Of a stretch of 21,450 nucleotides of DNA, positions 13,011-19,482 are shown piece by piece. The translations under genes were made by a program, and so were the position numbers. The DNA is from a virus. Location: positions 1 through 21,450 of the IMG/VR virus record IMGVR_UViG_3300046660_000196; one strand, given 5' to 3'. Each line of letters opens with the position of its first letter. Positions within the stretch are counted from its first letter, which is position 1. The notes below the pieces were generated by a model that made no database searches, was not told the origin of the DNA, and saw only the letters and a program-made list of their open reading frames with translations.

Positions 13011-13273
13011 GGGTATTCCTCAGTGAGTGCTTTGGTGGTGAAGGCCGGACGCTACCCCGGCGATGTGTTCAGGAGCGGACGAAACCGCTTCCTTGGGCCA
13101 CCTTCCTACCCAGCCACGAATTGCTTGTGTTCGTGCCCACGTTGCGTGTCTTCGATTTTCCACGCCGCTTCACCCCGAAGCACTCGCTTCGGCCTGTGTA
13201 TTCACAGGGCTAAATTATTAAAGAGCCAGCAACTCAGTTCCTTGTTGCGCTTCAGCGTCCTGCTGATGGACTA
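13011..13273 (-). other. Untranslated N leader (about 260 nt)
   Basis: No credible gene lies here. Read on the minus strand it holds nutL (13192-13227), then a perfect hairpin CCGAAGC-GAGT-GCTTCGG (13175-13192, touching the boxB base), then CACGAA-N9-TTCGTG (13115-13135). Length and order resemble the lambda N leader, where an RNase III site controls N translation. The hairpins are seen; RNase III processing is inferred. Confidence 0.7.
13192..13227 (-). promoter_or_regulatory. nutL: boxA and boxB
   Basis: On the minus strand boxA is GGCTCTTTAA (13218-13227). It is followed after seven bases by the boxB candidate GCCCTGTGAATACACAGGC (13192-13210), a six-base-pair stem CCTGTG/CACAGG. The apical GAATA fits the GNRNA loop rule only if the closing pair opens. 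It lies about 40 bases into the PL transcript, as in lambda. Confidence 0.75.
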
Positions 13274-13302
13274 ATTAAACATCATGTGGATTTTTGTGTC
13301 AA
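13274..13302 (-). promoter_or_regulatory. Early-left promoter PL
   Basis: On the minus strand: -35 TTGACA (13297-13302), 17-base spacer, -10 TTTAAT (13274-13279), start near 13267. The -35 is perfect. Both hexamers overlap repressor operators, so CI or Cro binding would block it. Confidence 0.88.
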
Positions 13303-13314
13303 CGTAATGTGGAT
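13275..13314. promoter_or_regulatory. Left operators OL1 and OL2
   Basis: OL1 is ATCCACATGATGTTTAA (minus strand, 13275-13291) and OL2 is ATCCACATTACGTTGAC (13298-13314). They are imperfect 17-bp palindromes with one identical half-site ATCCACAT, centres 23 bp apart, covering the -10 and -35 of PL. The same half-site recurs near cI-cro. Confidence 0.75.
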
Positions 13315-13326
13315 TTAATTTGATGA

Positions 13327-13361
13327 TAAATACACAAGCTGATGATTTTGGTGTGTATTTA
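13327..13361. repeat. Perfect 10-bp inverted repeat between cI and PL
   Basis: TAAATACACA (13327-13336) and TGTGTATTTA (13352-13361) are exact complements separated by 15 bases. The arms are unlike the CI/Cro half-site. This may be a binding site for another regulator; the A/T-rich arms with no T-run directly after make a terminator unlikely. Confidence 0.65.
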
Positions 13362-13397
13362 ATTTTTTCGGATTGTGCGATTCGTGGATTTTGGACG

Positions 13398-13424
13398 AAA
13401 AAAAACCGGCTCATGGCCGGCTTT
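13398..13424 (-). terminator. Terminator of the cI transcript
   Basis: Read on the minus strand: GCCGGC-side stem CCGGC, loop CATGA, GCCGG, then eight T. It starts 20 bases beyond the cI stop. It prevents PRM/PRE transcripts from entering the PL region and shows that no rex-like genes follow cI. Confidence 0.85.
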
Positions 13425-13440
13425 AGGAATTTGGCGGGGG

Positions 13441-14154
13441 TTAATCCCAGAGAGTTGATGTCCAGAACACTTTGCCAATGATCTCGACCTTGTCGAGTTC
13501 TGCCTCTTCGTCTGGGTATTCAGAGCTGTTATAGCTTCGAATAGTCAACTTGTTAGGGCCAGTGCGGTAAAGCATTTTCACTCGCTTCCATCCGTCCTGG
13601 TTTATTGCGTATGTCTTTCCATCAATAATTTTCTTGTTTGCGCAATCCACGGCGATGGTTGTTCCATCTGGGATCACCGGCTCCATGCTGTTTCCATGTG
13701 CAGGGAAGCAAAGAACACTTGAACCGTCAGAGTTGGCCCCCACACGGCGCAGGGTTGATTTAGAGAACCGCAACTTGAATCCGTTATAGTCTTCCTCGCA
13801 AAAGCTGCCATCTCCCGCAGCAAGCTCTATATCGCGAAGAAAAGGAACCTCTACCTCATCGTCCATAAGAGGAGTTTCGCTATCCCATGACTCAACCTTC
13901 TGCCAGCGTGCTTCATGCGGGATTGTTGAGTCTGAGCGGTGGTTAATCTTAGGGTTGCCAATTCCGTTAAGCAACCAATCAAGAGAATAACCATATTTTT
14001 CGCTTATCTGTTGAGCAGCTTCACGGCTGATCGCGTCTCTCTTAATCCAGTTGTTAACTGTTTGAGGCGAAACGTTAAGCTCGGCGGCAAGCGTCTTCTG
14101 CTTTAACCCCTCCGAACCCATCAAAAATTGTAGGCGTTCTGCAATGTTGTTCAT
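13441..14154 (-). CDS. cI: CI repressor, LexA-type autocleaving
   Basis: Prophage repressor. I choose ATG 14154 because GGAGG lies just upstream and the product is then 237 residues, the lambda CI length; an in-frame ATG at 14208 would add 18 residues and would be nearly leaderless. Residues 5-60 are an HTH (LKQKTLAAELNVSPQTVNNW) with a recognition helix near 29-38. The C-terminal half is a LexA/S24 peptidase-like domain: cleavage site A113-G114 (ELAAGDGSF), nucleophile S156 (GNSMEP) and probable general base K190 (GWKRVK). RecA-stimulated cleavage, hence SOS induction, is expected. It binds the ATCCACAT operators at OL and OR. Confidence 0.92.
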   Translation of the reverse strand: MNNIAERLQFLMGSEGLKQKTLAAELNVSPQTVNNWIKRDAISREAAQQISEKYGYSLDWLLNGIGNPKINHRSDSTIPHEARWQKVESWDSETPLMDDEVEVPFLRDIELAAGDGSFCEEDYNGFKLRFSKSTLRRVGANSDGSSVLCFPAHGNSMEPVIPDGTTIAVDCANKKIIDGKTYAINQDGWKRVKMLYRTGPNKLTIRSYNSSEYPDEEAELDKVEIIGKVFWTSTLWD

Positions 14155-14200
14155 TTCATCCTCCGGCGTGCCCAGAGTAAACATCTTGTTGTTATTTTCA

Positions 14201-14250
14201 ATCTTCATTGTGTTGATTTATCCACGAGAAGCGATTAACATTAAGTGGAT
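14201..14250. promoter_or_regulatory. Right operator region between cI and cro
   Basis: Candidate operators: ATCTTCATTGTGTTGAT (14201-14217), each half matching ATCCACAT at six of eight bases, and the minus-strand ATCCACTTAATGTTAAT (14234-14250). A weaker site lies at 14220-14236. They cover PR and the PRM region. A PRM -10 GATAAA may lie on the minus strand at 14217-14222, giving a start near 14210. Confidence 0.65.
14213..14241 (+). promoter_or_regulatory. Early-right promoter PR
   Basis: -35 TTGATT (14213-14218), 17-base spacer, -10 TAACAT (14236-14241), start near 14248, about 24 bases before cro. It overlaps the operators. Confidence 0.75.
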
Positions 14251-14271
14251 TATTGTTAACTGGAGTAAGCC

Positions 14272-14493
14272 ATGATCAACAAGGAACATGCTTCGGTAAC
14301 TCCACTGGAAAAGGCTGTATTTGCCGTGGGCGGCAAGCAAAAGACCTTGGCCGAGAAGCTCGGAGTTACCACACAAGCTATCACCCAACTTAAAAAGCGA
14401 GGCGGGACGCTCCCTAAAGGCCGCATGAAAGACCTGTTAACGATTACCGGTTTAAGCAAAGAAGAATTGTTCCCGGAAATCTTTAGCCACTAA
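14272..14493 (+). CDS. cro: Cro-like repressor
   Basis: First gene of the early-right transcript, divergent from cI. The 73-residue protein has an HTH of the Cro/YdaS kind: KQKTLAEKLGVTTQAITQLK (residues 22-41), with GGTLPKGRM leading into a second helix pair. It would bind the same operators as CI and turn down PRM and later PL/PR, allowing lytic growth. GGAG at 14262-14265 precedes the ATG. It is not similar to lambda Cro in sequence; the call rests on position, size and HTH. nutR follows directly. Confidence 0.87.
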   Translation: MINKEHASVTPLEKAVFAVGGKQKTLAEKLGVTTQAITQLKKRGGTLPKGRMKDLLTITGLSKEELFPEIFSH

Positions 14494-14500
14494 GCAACAT

Positions 14501-14539
14501 CGCTCTTTACCAATTTGACCTCCCTCGGAACACCAGGGA
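14501..14539 (+). promoter_or_regulatory. nutR: boxA and boxB
   Basis: boxA CGCTCTTTA (14501-14509) is a canonical match. The boxB candidate is TCCCTCGGAACACCAGGGA (14521-14539): stem CCCT/AGGG plus an inner G-C pair across a C-C mismatch, closing a GAACA (GNRNA) loop. The 19-base length and apical GAAYAC are shared with nutL. Confidence 0.78.
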
Positions 14540-14550
14540 AAACCAAAGTT

Positions 14551-14569
14551 GCATGCCCATTGGGTATGC
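14551..14569 (+). terminator. tR1-like hairpin
   Basis: GCATGCCC, loop ATT, GGGTATGC (one G-U pair) lies between nutR and cII, the tR1 position. There is no T-run, so termination would be rho-dependent, as at lambda tR1. Confidence 0.5.
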
Positions 14570-14598
14570 GAACGTAACTACTTATTTAACATATGGAA

Positions 14599-14631
14599 AT
14601 ACTACTAAATGGACACTACAACAACCCGCAA
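14599..14631 (-). promoter_or_regulatory. CII-dependent promoter pRE
   Basis: On the minus strand TTGCGGGTTGTTGT (14618-14631) is the CII site TTGC-N6-TTGC with one mismatch. Exactly 13 bases on lies the -10 TAGTAT (14599-14604). Lambda has the same 13-base spacing and AAGTAT, also at the start of cII. The transcript would be antisense to cro and read into cI. Confidence 0.82.
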
Positions 14632-14887
14632 CAAAGCCCGCGCAATTGAAAGCAAGTTATTGAGCAAGATAGCTATTCGTGGGGCGGGAAACATCGCTGA
14701 ATCAATCGGCGTTGATAAGTCGCAAATCACCCGCTGGAAAGAGTCGTTACTGCCTCGCATGTCGATGCTGTTGGCTGTTCTGGAATGGGGAGTAGAAGAC
14801 GATGAGCTGGCGGATCTGGCTAAGAAGGTTGCCAGGATGCTGACAAAAGAAAAGCCCCAAAGCTGCGCTAACAGTTTTGAGGCCTGA
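14609..14887 (+). CDS. cII: Transcriptional activator CII
   Basis: Lysogeny activator. The 92-residue chain aligns along its length with lambda CII (97): [12 protein letters not shown], then the [18 protein letters not shown] (residues 30-44; lambda AEAVGVDKSQISRWK) and [20 protein letters not shown], part of the tetramer-forming region. The C-terminal tail, which carries the FtsH degradation signal in lambda, is short and flexible ([11 protein letters not shown]). It should activate pRE inside its own start region and probably pI-like and paQ-like promoters. Stability would depend on CIII. Confidence 0.95.
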   Translation: MDTTTTRNKARAIESKLLSKIAIRGAGNIAESIGVDKSQITRWKESLLPRMSMLLAVLEWGVEDDELADLAKKVARMLTKEKPQSCANSFEA

Positions 14888-14921
14888 TGCGAAAAGACTG
14901 GATCAATTCACAGGAGTAATT

Positions 14922-15074
14922 ATGGCAAAAGTAACTGCCCCTGAACAGGGGAAATTTCATAAACATATCGTTCGTGACCGGTTCCTTGGCAGTTTTGAAC
15001 AGCCATCTCGATTCCGTGTCGAGTGGGAAAAGGTAAAGCAGCTAATCAGAGGGAAAGGTCATGAGCAACGTTAG
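14922..15074 (+). CDS. Small hypothetical protein between cII and O, 50 aa
   Basis: Start [20 protein letters not shown], with AGGAG seven bases upstream; a 15-residue in-frame extension overlaps cII and lacks a site. The protein is basic ([20 protein letters not shown]). It overlaps the O-like gene by 14 bases, so coupling is likely. I do not recognise a family. Confidence 0.68.
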   Translation: MAKVTAPEQGKFHKHIVRDRFLGSFEQPSRFRVEWEKVKQLIRGKGHEQR

Positions 15075-15960
15075 TAACTTAGCCGAAGCCAGACAGGCCA
15101 GACGGCACCAGGAATCGCCAACACAAGGCGGTAAGGGGTTTGCCTTGCTGCACAGGAAAATTAAGGAGCTGCCGTTCTATAAGCGGGATTCTGAGGCGGT
15201 TCACTTATGGATTCACTTCATTCTGTCAGCCAACTATCAGCCCGCAATTGTTGGAACGGAGTTTGGTGATCTGCTTATTCAGCGTGGTCAGTTCATCACC
15301 GGAAGAAACACCCTGGCATTTGAAACCGGAATTGCTCCTGACCGCATCAAATACCTGATGAACAAGTTCACCAAATTGGGGATGATTTCCACCGAAACAA
15401 ACAAGCGATTCTCTATCGTCACCATCGAAAAATACGACGATTATCAGCAAAATTTTGTGCCAACAGAATGCCAACAGAGTGCCATCGCAAAGCCAGTAGT
15501 GCCAACGCTTACAGGCGATGTTGTGCCAACAGATTGCCATCAAAGTGCCACAAACAACAATATAACTAATAACTCTTTATCTAAAGATAAAGAGAGTGTC
15601 GTAGCAGTCGAAAAGTCAGAACAGAAAAAATCATCCCACTCCTGCCAGGACGTTATCGATGCTTACCATCGAATCCTTCCTGAGTGCCCAAGCGTTAAAG
15701 CGCTGAGTGACAAGCGCAAGAACCTGATAAAAACCTTCTGGGTGAAAGCAGGGAAGATTACCCGCCAACTGGATAACGTTCCGTTCAGCATGAAGGCGTG
15801 GGAAGCATACCTGACCTATATCTCGTCTAACTGCCGCTGGATGCTTGGCACCCGTCCTGATGCGAAGACCGGTAAGACATGGCGATGCAAAAACATCGAC
15901 TACCTGTTAAGCGATGAGGTTTATCTGAAGGTTCGTGAGGGGAATAGCGATGACGTCTGA
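15061..15960 (+). CDS. O-like replication initiator
   Basis: Origin-binding protein, functional equivalent of lambda O and P22 gp18. The N-terminal part (residues 20-130) has a winged-helix arrangement: [40 protein letters not shown], and the recognition segment [20 protein letters not shown] followed by the wing [13 protein letters not shown] low-complexity linker (about 132-190) is encoded by the iteron DNA, so the protein contains repeats of VPT(E/D)C(Q/H)QSA. The C-terminal domain ([20 protein letters not shown] to the end), with [13 protein letters not shown], probably contacts the helicase. The helicase start lies inside its last codons. Confidence 0.85.
   Translation: MSNVSNLAEARQARRHQESPTQGGKGFALLHRKIKELPFYKRDSEAVHLWIHFILSANYQPAIVGTEFGDLLIQRGQFITGRNTLAFETGIAPDRIKYLMNKFTKLGMISTETNKRFSIVTIEKYDDYQQNFVPTECQQSAIAKPVVPTLTGDVVPTDCHQSATNNNITNNSLSKDKESVVAVEKSEQKKSSHSCQDVIDAYHRILPECPSVKALSDKRKNLIKTFWVKAGKITRQLDNVPFSMKAWEAYLTYISSNCRWMLGTRPDAKTGKTWRCKNIDYLLSDEVYLKVREGNSDDV
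15458..15594. other. Replication origin within the initiator gene
   Basis: Seven TGCCA iterons start at 15458, 15469, 15480, 15500, 15524, 15535 and 15546: two groups of three with exact 11-bp spacing, plus one between. Most extend to TGCCAACAGA-like units. An A/T-rich stretch follows, with a perfect inverted repeat CTCTTTATC-TAAA-GATAAAGAG (15573-15594). Order and place match lambda ori in O. Confidence 0.87.
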
Positions 15961-17353
15961 TTATAACTTGCCGCCGAACAGTTACGAAGACGAGCGGGCG
16001 GTACTGGGGGCGGTAATGTTAGACGCGCAGAGCGATCGGATTCAGCGTGTTTTTTCTTTTCTGGCGCCAGACATGTTCTACAACCGCCAGCACAGCGTTA
16101 TCTACCAGACCATGAGAGCACTGAATAACAGCAATCAGAATATCGACTTGCTGACCATTCACGCAGCGCTTGAAGAGTCCGGGAAGCTGGAGGGGATCGG
16201 CGGCTTTGCTTACCTGGCTGAATTATCCAAAGACACGCCGAGTGCGGCTAACGTACTGGCCTATGCGAACCGGGTGAAAGACACCGCAACGGAGCGCATG
16301 GCAATCGAACAAACCAACCGCATGCTGGAGGTTTTATACACCCGATCAGGCCTGACCACGGCGCAGAAGCTGGAAGCGGTGCAGTCGCTGGCAATGCAGG
16401 TTGATGAGAAGTCACGCACCGGCAACAACAAGGGGCTGGTTTCATTCCGTGATGCTTTCAACGACTGGACATTCAAGGTTGGCGAGCGCCTGGAAGGTAA
16501 CACCGCATCACTTGGCCTGACATCTGGCATCACGGCGCTGGATGAAATGCTGGAGCCAAAACGCATTGTGCGCGGATCCCTTTTCGTCGTTGGCGCCAGG
16601 CCGAAGATGGGTAAAACCACCGTCTACCAGAAAATGGCAATTCACTGCGCTCTGGAAGAGCAACTTCCCGCGCTGGCGTTCAGCCTTGAGATGCCGAAAG
16701 ACCAGATGGTTGAGCGCATCGTATCTCAGCACAGCCGGGTTAACTCGAACGTGTTTTACCAGAACGGCTACGAGGAAAGTAAGTTTGCGCTGGCGCTGGC
16801 GAAGGGCAGCGAGTTAGCCAACATCGACAATCTGTACATCGACGACACGCCGGGACTTTCCCTTGCTCACATTGTTGCTGAGTCGCGCCGTATCAAGCGT
16901 GAACGCGGCGAGGTTGGCATGGTGCTGGTTGATTACCTGACGCTCATGACTGCCGAGAAAGCGGATACCGAGGCTCAGGCTTACGGAATTATCACCAAAG
17001 GCCTGAAGGTGCTGGCGAAAGAGCTTAACTGCGTCGTGGTGCTGCTCACACAGCTTAACCGTGGCTCAGAAGGTCGCGCCAATAAGCGCCCGGTGCCGAG
17101 CGATTCCCGTTCTACCGGACAGATTGAACAGGATTGCGATTACTGGATGGGTATCTACAGGGAGTCAGAAGACAACGAAACCGTTAGCGATAACGAAACA
17201 GAGTTACTTCTTCGCCTGAATCGCCACGGCGCCACGGGTACTGTTTACGCCGAACAGCGCCACGGAATTCTATTCGACATTGACCAGCAAGACGCGCATC
17301 GCCGCATAGCTGATCGCGAATCATCATCGAAGCAACGCAAAGGGGGCTTCTAG
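15950..17353 (+). CDS. DnaB-like replicative helicase (P22 gp12 type)
   Basis: Hexameric 5'-3' helicase replacing lambda P: the phage carries its own DnaB homologue rather than a loader for host DnaB. Start [20 protein letters not shown] has GGGG upstream. The N-terminal DnaB domain (residues 5-110) is followed by the RecA-like domain: Walker A GARPKMGKTT near 215, Walker B MVLVDYLTLM near 324, motif H3/H4 VVVLLTQLNR near 366, and the arginine-finger region SDSRSTGQIEQDCDYWMGIY near 384. The 467 residues agree with P22 gp12. The gene overlaps the initiator by 11 bases and abuts the next gene as TAGTG. Confidence 0.93.
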   Translation: MTSDYNLPPNSYEDERAVLGAVMLDAQSDRIQRVFSFLAPDMFYNRQHSVIYQTMRALNNSNQNIDLLTIHAALEESGKLEGIGGFAYLAELSKDTPSAANVLAYANRVKDTATERMAIEQTNRMLEVLYTRSGLTTAQKLEAVQSLAMQVDEKSRTGNNKGLVSFRDAFNDWTFKVGERLEGNTASLGLTSGITALDEMLEPKRIVRGSLFVVGARPKMGKTTVYQKMAIHCALEEQLPALAFSLEMPKDQMVERIVSQHSRVNSNVFYQNGYEESKFALALAKGSELANIDNLYIDDTPGLSLAHIVAESRRIKRERGEVGMVLVDYLTLMTAEKADTEAQAYGIITKGLKVLAKELNCVVVLLTQLNRGSEGRANKRPVPSDSRSTGQIEQDCDYWMGIYRESEDNETVSDNETELLLRLNRHGATGTVYAEQRHGILFDIDQQDAHRRIADRESSSKQRKGGF

Positions 17354-17685
17354 TGAACACCGCATTACAAATCATCCATGCAAGTAAGTATAAAGAATTT
17401 CCAGATACTCTCCTCACTCTCGAACTATGCCGATCCTTTGCACGACTTGAAGGCAGAAAGGTTGGTGAGTCTCTGCGCAAGTGTGCCAAAGCACTATCGG
17501 GCAAGGTGAGCAATCGCAACCTGCAAGGGACATTGCGCACGATGAGCCTTAGCCTGTTCCCCGAGTCAGAAATCACCCGCATTCGTGGCTGCCTGAACAA
17601 GATGGAAGCAGCGTTAACCCGGGAAGTACGCGACGTGATTCTGACGGAAGATAACCTGAAAGAACTGGCGGAGAGTGCGGCATGA
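17353..17685 (+). CDS. Hypothetical nin-region protein, 110 aa
   Basis: GTG start sharing its G with the helicase stop, with GGGGG six bases upstream. All-helical, slightly basic (ELCRSFARLEGRKVGESLRK, then KVSNRNLQGTLRTM and EITRIRGCLNKMEAALTREV). I do not recognise a family. Position directly after the helicase suggests a replication accessory, but this is only inference. Confidence 0.72.
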   Translation: MNTALQIIHASKYKEFPDTLLTLELCRSFARLEGRKVGESLRKCAKALSGKVSNRNLQGTLRTMSLSLFPESEITRIRGCLNKMEAALTREVRDVILTEDNLKELAESAA

Positions 17686-18014
17686 CCACATCACCACTGA
17701 AGGTTGAAGACAGCAGGGCGCAATTTGAGTATGAAGCCGGGCAAGCACTTAACCTGCCAACATCGATTATTGAACTGGCCCGCAAAGGCGAAGGTTACGA
17801 CCACGCATTCGACAGTATGAACATTATGCAGCCGCTTAATGGTTGGTGGGCATGGTGGAAGAAGTCCCGCGCCGCAATCGTCGTAGAGCTTCCAAGTTTA
17901 AACTATAGCGAAACTGGAGACTTGTACCAATGGTCTGACGGCGTTCATAACTTCAAGAAAGATTCTTATGAAATACTCCGCGCCGCTGGCATAACCGTTA
18001 AAGGAGATAGCTGA
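17682..18014 (+). CDS. Hypothetical nin-region protein, 110 aa
   Basis: ATG overlaps the preceding stop by four bases and the next start by one (TGATG), so this is translationally coupled on both sides. Contains a striking aromatic segment NGWWAWWKKSRAAIVVELPS and ends in EILRAAGITVKGDS. Similar small proteins accompany ninB in other prophages as I recall, without known function. Confidence 0.72.
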   Translation: MTTSPLKVEDSRAQFEYEAGQALNLPTSIIELARKGEGYDHAFDSMNIMQPLNGWWAWWKKSRAAIVVELPSLNYSETGDLYQWSDGVHNFKKDSYEILRAAGITVKGDS

Positions 18015-18424
18015 TGAAGCAAACGCTAATGCTTCGTGACGAACGAATCAGGCAGAACGCAATAAACATCATCCAATCCCTCCTGACCGACAAAGACCGA
18101 CCCGTAACAATCCGCATCTCCGACTACAAGCGAAACCTTGACCAGAATGCCAAATTCCACGCGCTATTAGGTGACATTTCCCGCCAGGCTGAGTGGTGCG
18201 GCAAGAAGCTGAAACCCGAGCAGTGGAAGGTATTGCTCATCAGTGGTCACGCCGTCGCCACAAAGCAGCAGGCCGAGATTGTGCCGGGCATTGAGGGTGA
18301 GTTCGTAAACATCCGGGAGAGCAGCGCAGAGATGAGTGTCAGCCGCATGGCGAGTCTTATCGAATATGTCACGGCCTGGGCAGCTGGGCAGGGAATTAAA
18401 TTCACAGAGGGACGTTATTCATGA
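18014..18424 (+). CDS. ninB: NinB recombination protein
   Basis: Lambda NinB (Orf) homologue, 136 residues (lambda 146). Matching blocks: QNAINIIQSLL near residue 15, NLDQNAKFHALLGDISRQAE near 38 (lambda SLDQNRKLWACLGDVSRQVE) and KLKPEQWKVLL. In lambda, Orf is a dimeric single-strand DNA and SSB-binding mediator that can replace RecFOR in Red recombination. Here it would support the Rad52-like annealing protein made from the left operon. It is coupled to both neighbours; the next start lies in its stop (ATGA). Confidence 0.92.
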   Translation: MKQTLMLRDERIRQNAINIIQSLLTDKDRPVTIRISDYKRNLDQNAKFHALLGDISRQAEWCGKKLKPEQWKVLLISGHAVATKQQAEIVPGIEGEFVNIRESSAEMSVSRMASLIEYVTAWAAGQGIKFTEGRYS

Positions 18425-19482
18425 CTGCCTACTATAACGAAATCGACCAATTCGCGGCTCAATGGCTGCGCAACCTAATTGACGCCGGACAAATAGCCCC
18501 AGGCTATGTAGACGAAAGGAGCATTGAAGATGTTACACCAGGTGATTTGCGAGGATTTACCCAGCACCACTTCTTCGCCGGCGTTGGAGTCTGGAGTTAC
18601 GCATTGCGCCAGACAGGATGGCCCGACAGCAAACCAGTCTGGACAGGCTCATGCCCGTGCCAACCTTTCAGCGCGGCAGGCAAGGGAAATGGGTTTGATG
18701 ACGAGCGGCACCTTTGGCCCGCATTCCAGTGGCTCATCGATGAGCTCAAACCTGAGCACATCTTTGGCGAACAAGTTGCAAGCGGTAACGCAAATGAGTG
18801 GTTCGACCTTGTACAAACAGACCTGGAAGGAATGGGATACGCCTTTGGGCTTACGCCGTTCACGGCAGCGAGCATCGGTGCGCCGCATATCAGAGAACGT
18901 GCTTACTGGGTGGCCCACGCCAACATGCAACACCAATCCGCAACCGGAAACGCGCCGGGGATTGCAGAACGTATCCGGAGCAGCGCGATTGACGGGTTGG
19001 CAAACGCCGGTGGCGAACGACTCGACCGGATCGACTCACTGCTACAGCGGCAAGAATCCGGACGGCTCACCAAAGATATGCCTGAAGCTTCCCGGGTCGG
19101 TACTGCTGGCAGGATGGGTAACACCAACCTCGAGGGACTGGAAAGACTCATCAGGAATGACAGCGCAGCGGGATGGCAAGGAGAGATTGGATCAGCTTCC
19201 ACGCCAGGCGTACACAGTCGGCCCCTTGAGGTTAACGGTTTTTGGCGTGATGCAGACTGGCTGCTATGTCGAGATGGACAATGGCGCCCAGTTGAATCCG
19301 GCACATTCCCGCTGGTTGCAAGGTTTGCCAAAGGAATGGGACACAGCAAGTCCTCACCACGAGCACTGGCTGGACATAATCGAACGGGTCGACTCAAAGG
19401 ATACGGAAACGCCATAAACGCCGAGGCAGCCAAAGCGTTTATTCGCGCTTATATGGAGACTGAATATGCTCCAGCCATCTGA
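18421..19482 (+). CDS. DNA (cytosine-5) methyltransferase
   Basis: Phage C5 methyltransferase, 353 residues. Motif I is HHFFAGVGVWSYAL (SAM binding, 49-62). Motif IV is GSCPCQPFS with catalytic C80. Motif VI is FGEQVAS (E117, ENV-type). Motif VIII is HIRERAYW (R158, R160). The late motif GRLKGYGNAI (323-332) corresponds to motifs IX-X. The region 165-310 is the variable part that would include target recognition, with recurring HAN/LANAG/GNTN turns. There is no partner nuclease, so self-protection against host restriction is the likely role. A second open frame runs through residues 37-332. GAGGG precedes the start. Confidence 0.92.
   Translation: MTAYYNEIDQFAAQWLRNLIDAGQIAPGYVDERSIEDVTPGDLRGFTQHHFFAGVGVWSYALRQTGWPDSKPVWTGSCPCQPFSAAGKGNGFDDERHLWPAFQWLIDELKPEHIFGEQVASGNANEWFDLVQTDLEGMGYAFGLTPFTAASIGAPHIRERAYWVAHANMQHQSATGNAPGIAERIRSSAIDGLANAGGERLDRIDSLLQRQESGRLTKDMPEASRVGTAGRMGNTNLEGLERLIRNDSAAGWQGEIGSASTPGVHSRPLEVNGFWRDADWLLCRDGQWRPVESGTFPLVARFAKGMGHSKSSPRALAGHNRTGRLKGYGNAINAEAAKAFIRAYMETEYAPAI
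18530..19417 (+). other. Candidate overprinted gene inside the C5 methyltransferase, 295 aa
   Basis: The +1 frame is open for 295 codons from ATG 18530, preceded by AAAGGAG (18515-18521) at an eight-base spacing, better than many real starts here. It reads MLHQVICEDLPSTTSS, then LSARQAREMGLMTSGTFGPH, GSTLYKQTWKEWDTPLG, three GW-x-TP motifs (W at residues 128, 157, 196; the third in AGWVTPTSRDWKDSSG), and near the end QLNPAHSRWLQGLPKEWD. I recall proteins of this type annotated near phage C5 methyltransferases, without a function. Part of the pattern is forced by the conserved methyltransferase codons, but the length, ribosome site and repeated motifs exceed expectation for a shadow frame. Confidence 0.42.

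Noticed and set aside
13011-13273. Short plus-strand frame over the N leader (12996-13274)
   Set aside because: It begins antisense to N, lacks a site, and crosses nutL hairpins; the region is explained as a leader.
14155-14208. Longer cI start at ATG 14208
   Set aside because: It would be nearly leaderless and add 18 residues not matching the HTH repressor start; GGAGG before 14154 and the 237-residue length favour the shorter form. Leaderless translation, known for lambda PRM, keeps it possible.
14642-14655. Perfect TTGC-N6-TTGC as the main pRE
   Set aside because: No -10 lies 13 bases downstream. The one-mismatch repeat at 14618-14631 has the right -10 and the lambda position.
18903-19433. 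176-codon minus-strand frame opposite the C5 methyltransferase
   Set aside because: No ribosome site, Ser/Pro/Arg-rich shadow composition, and opposite to the operon direction. Unlike the plus-strand overlap it has no recurring motifs.
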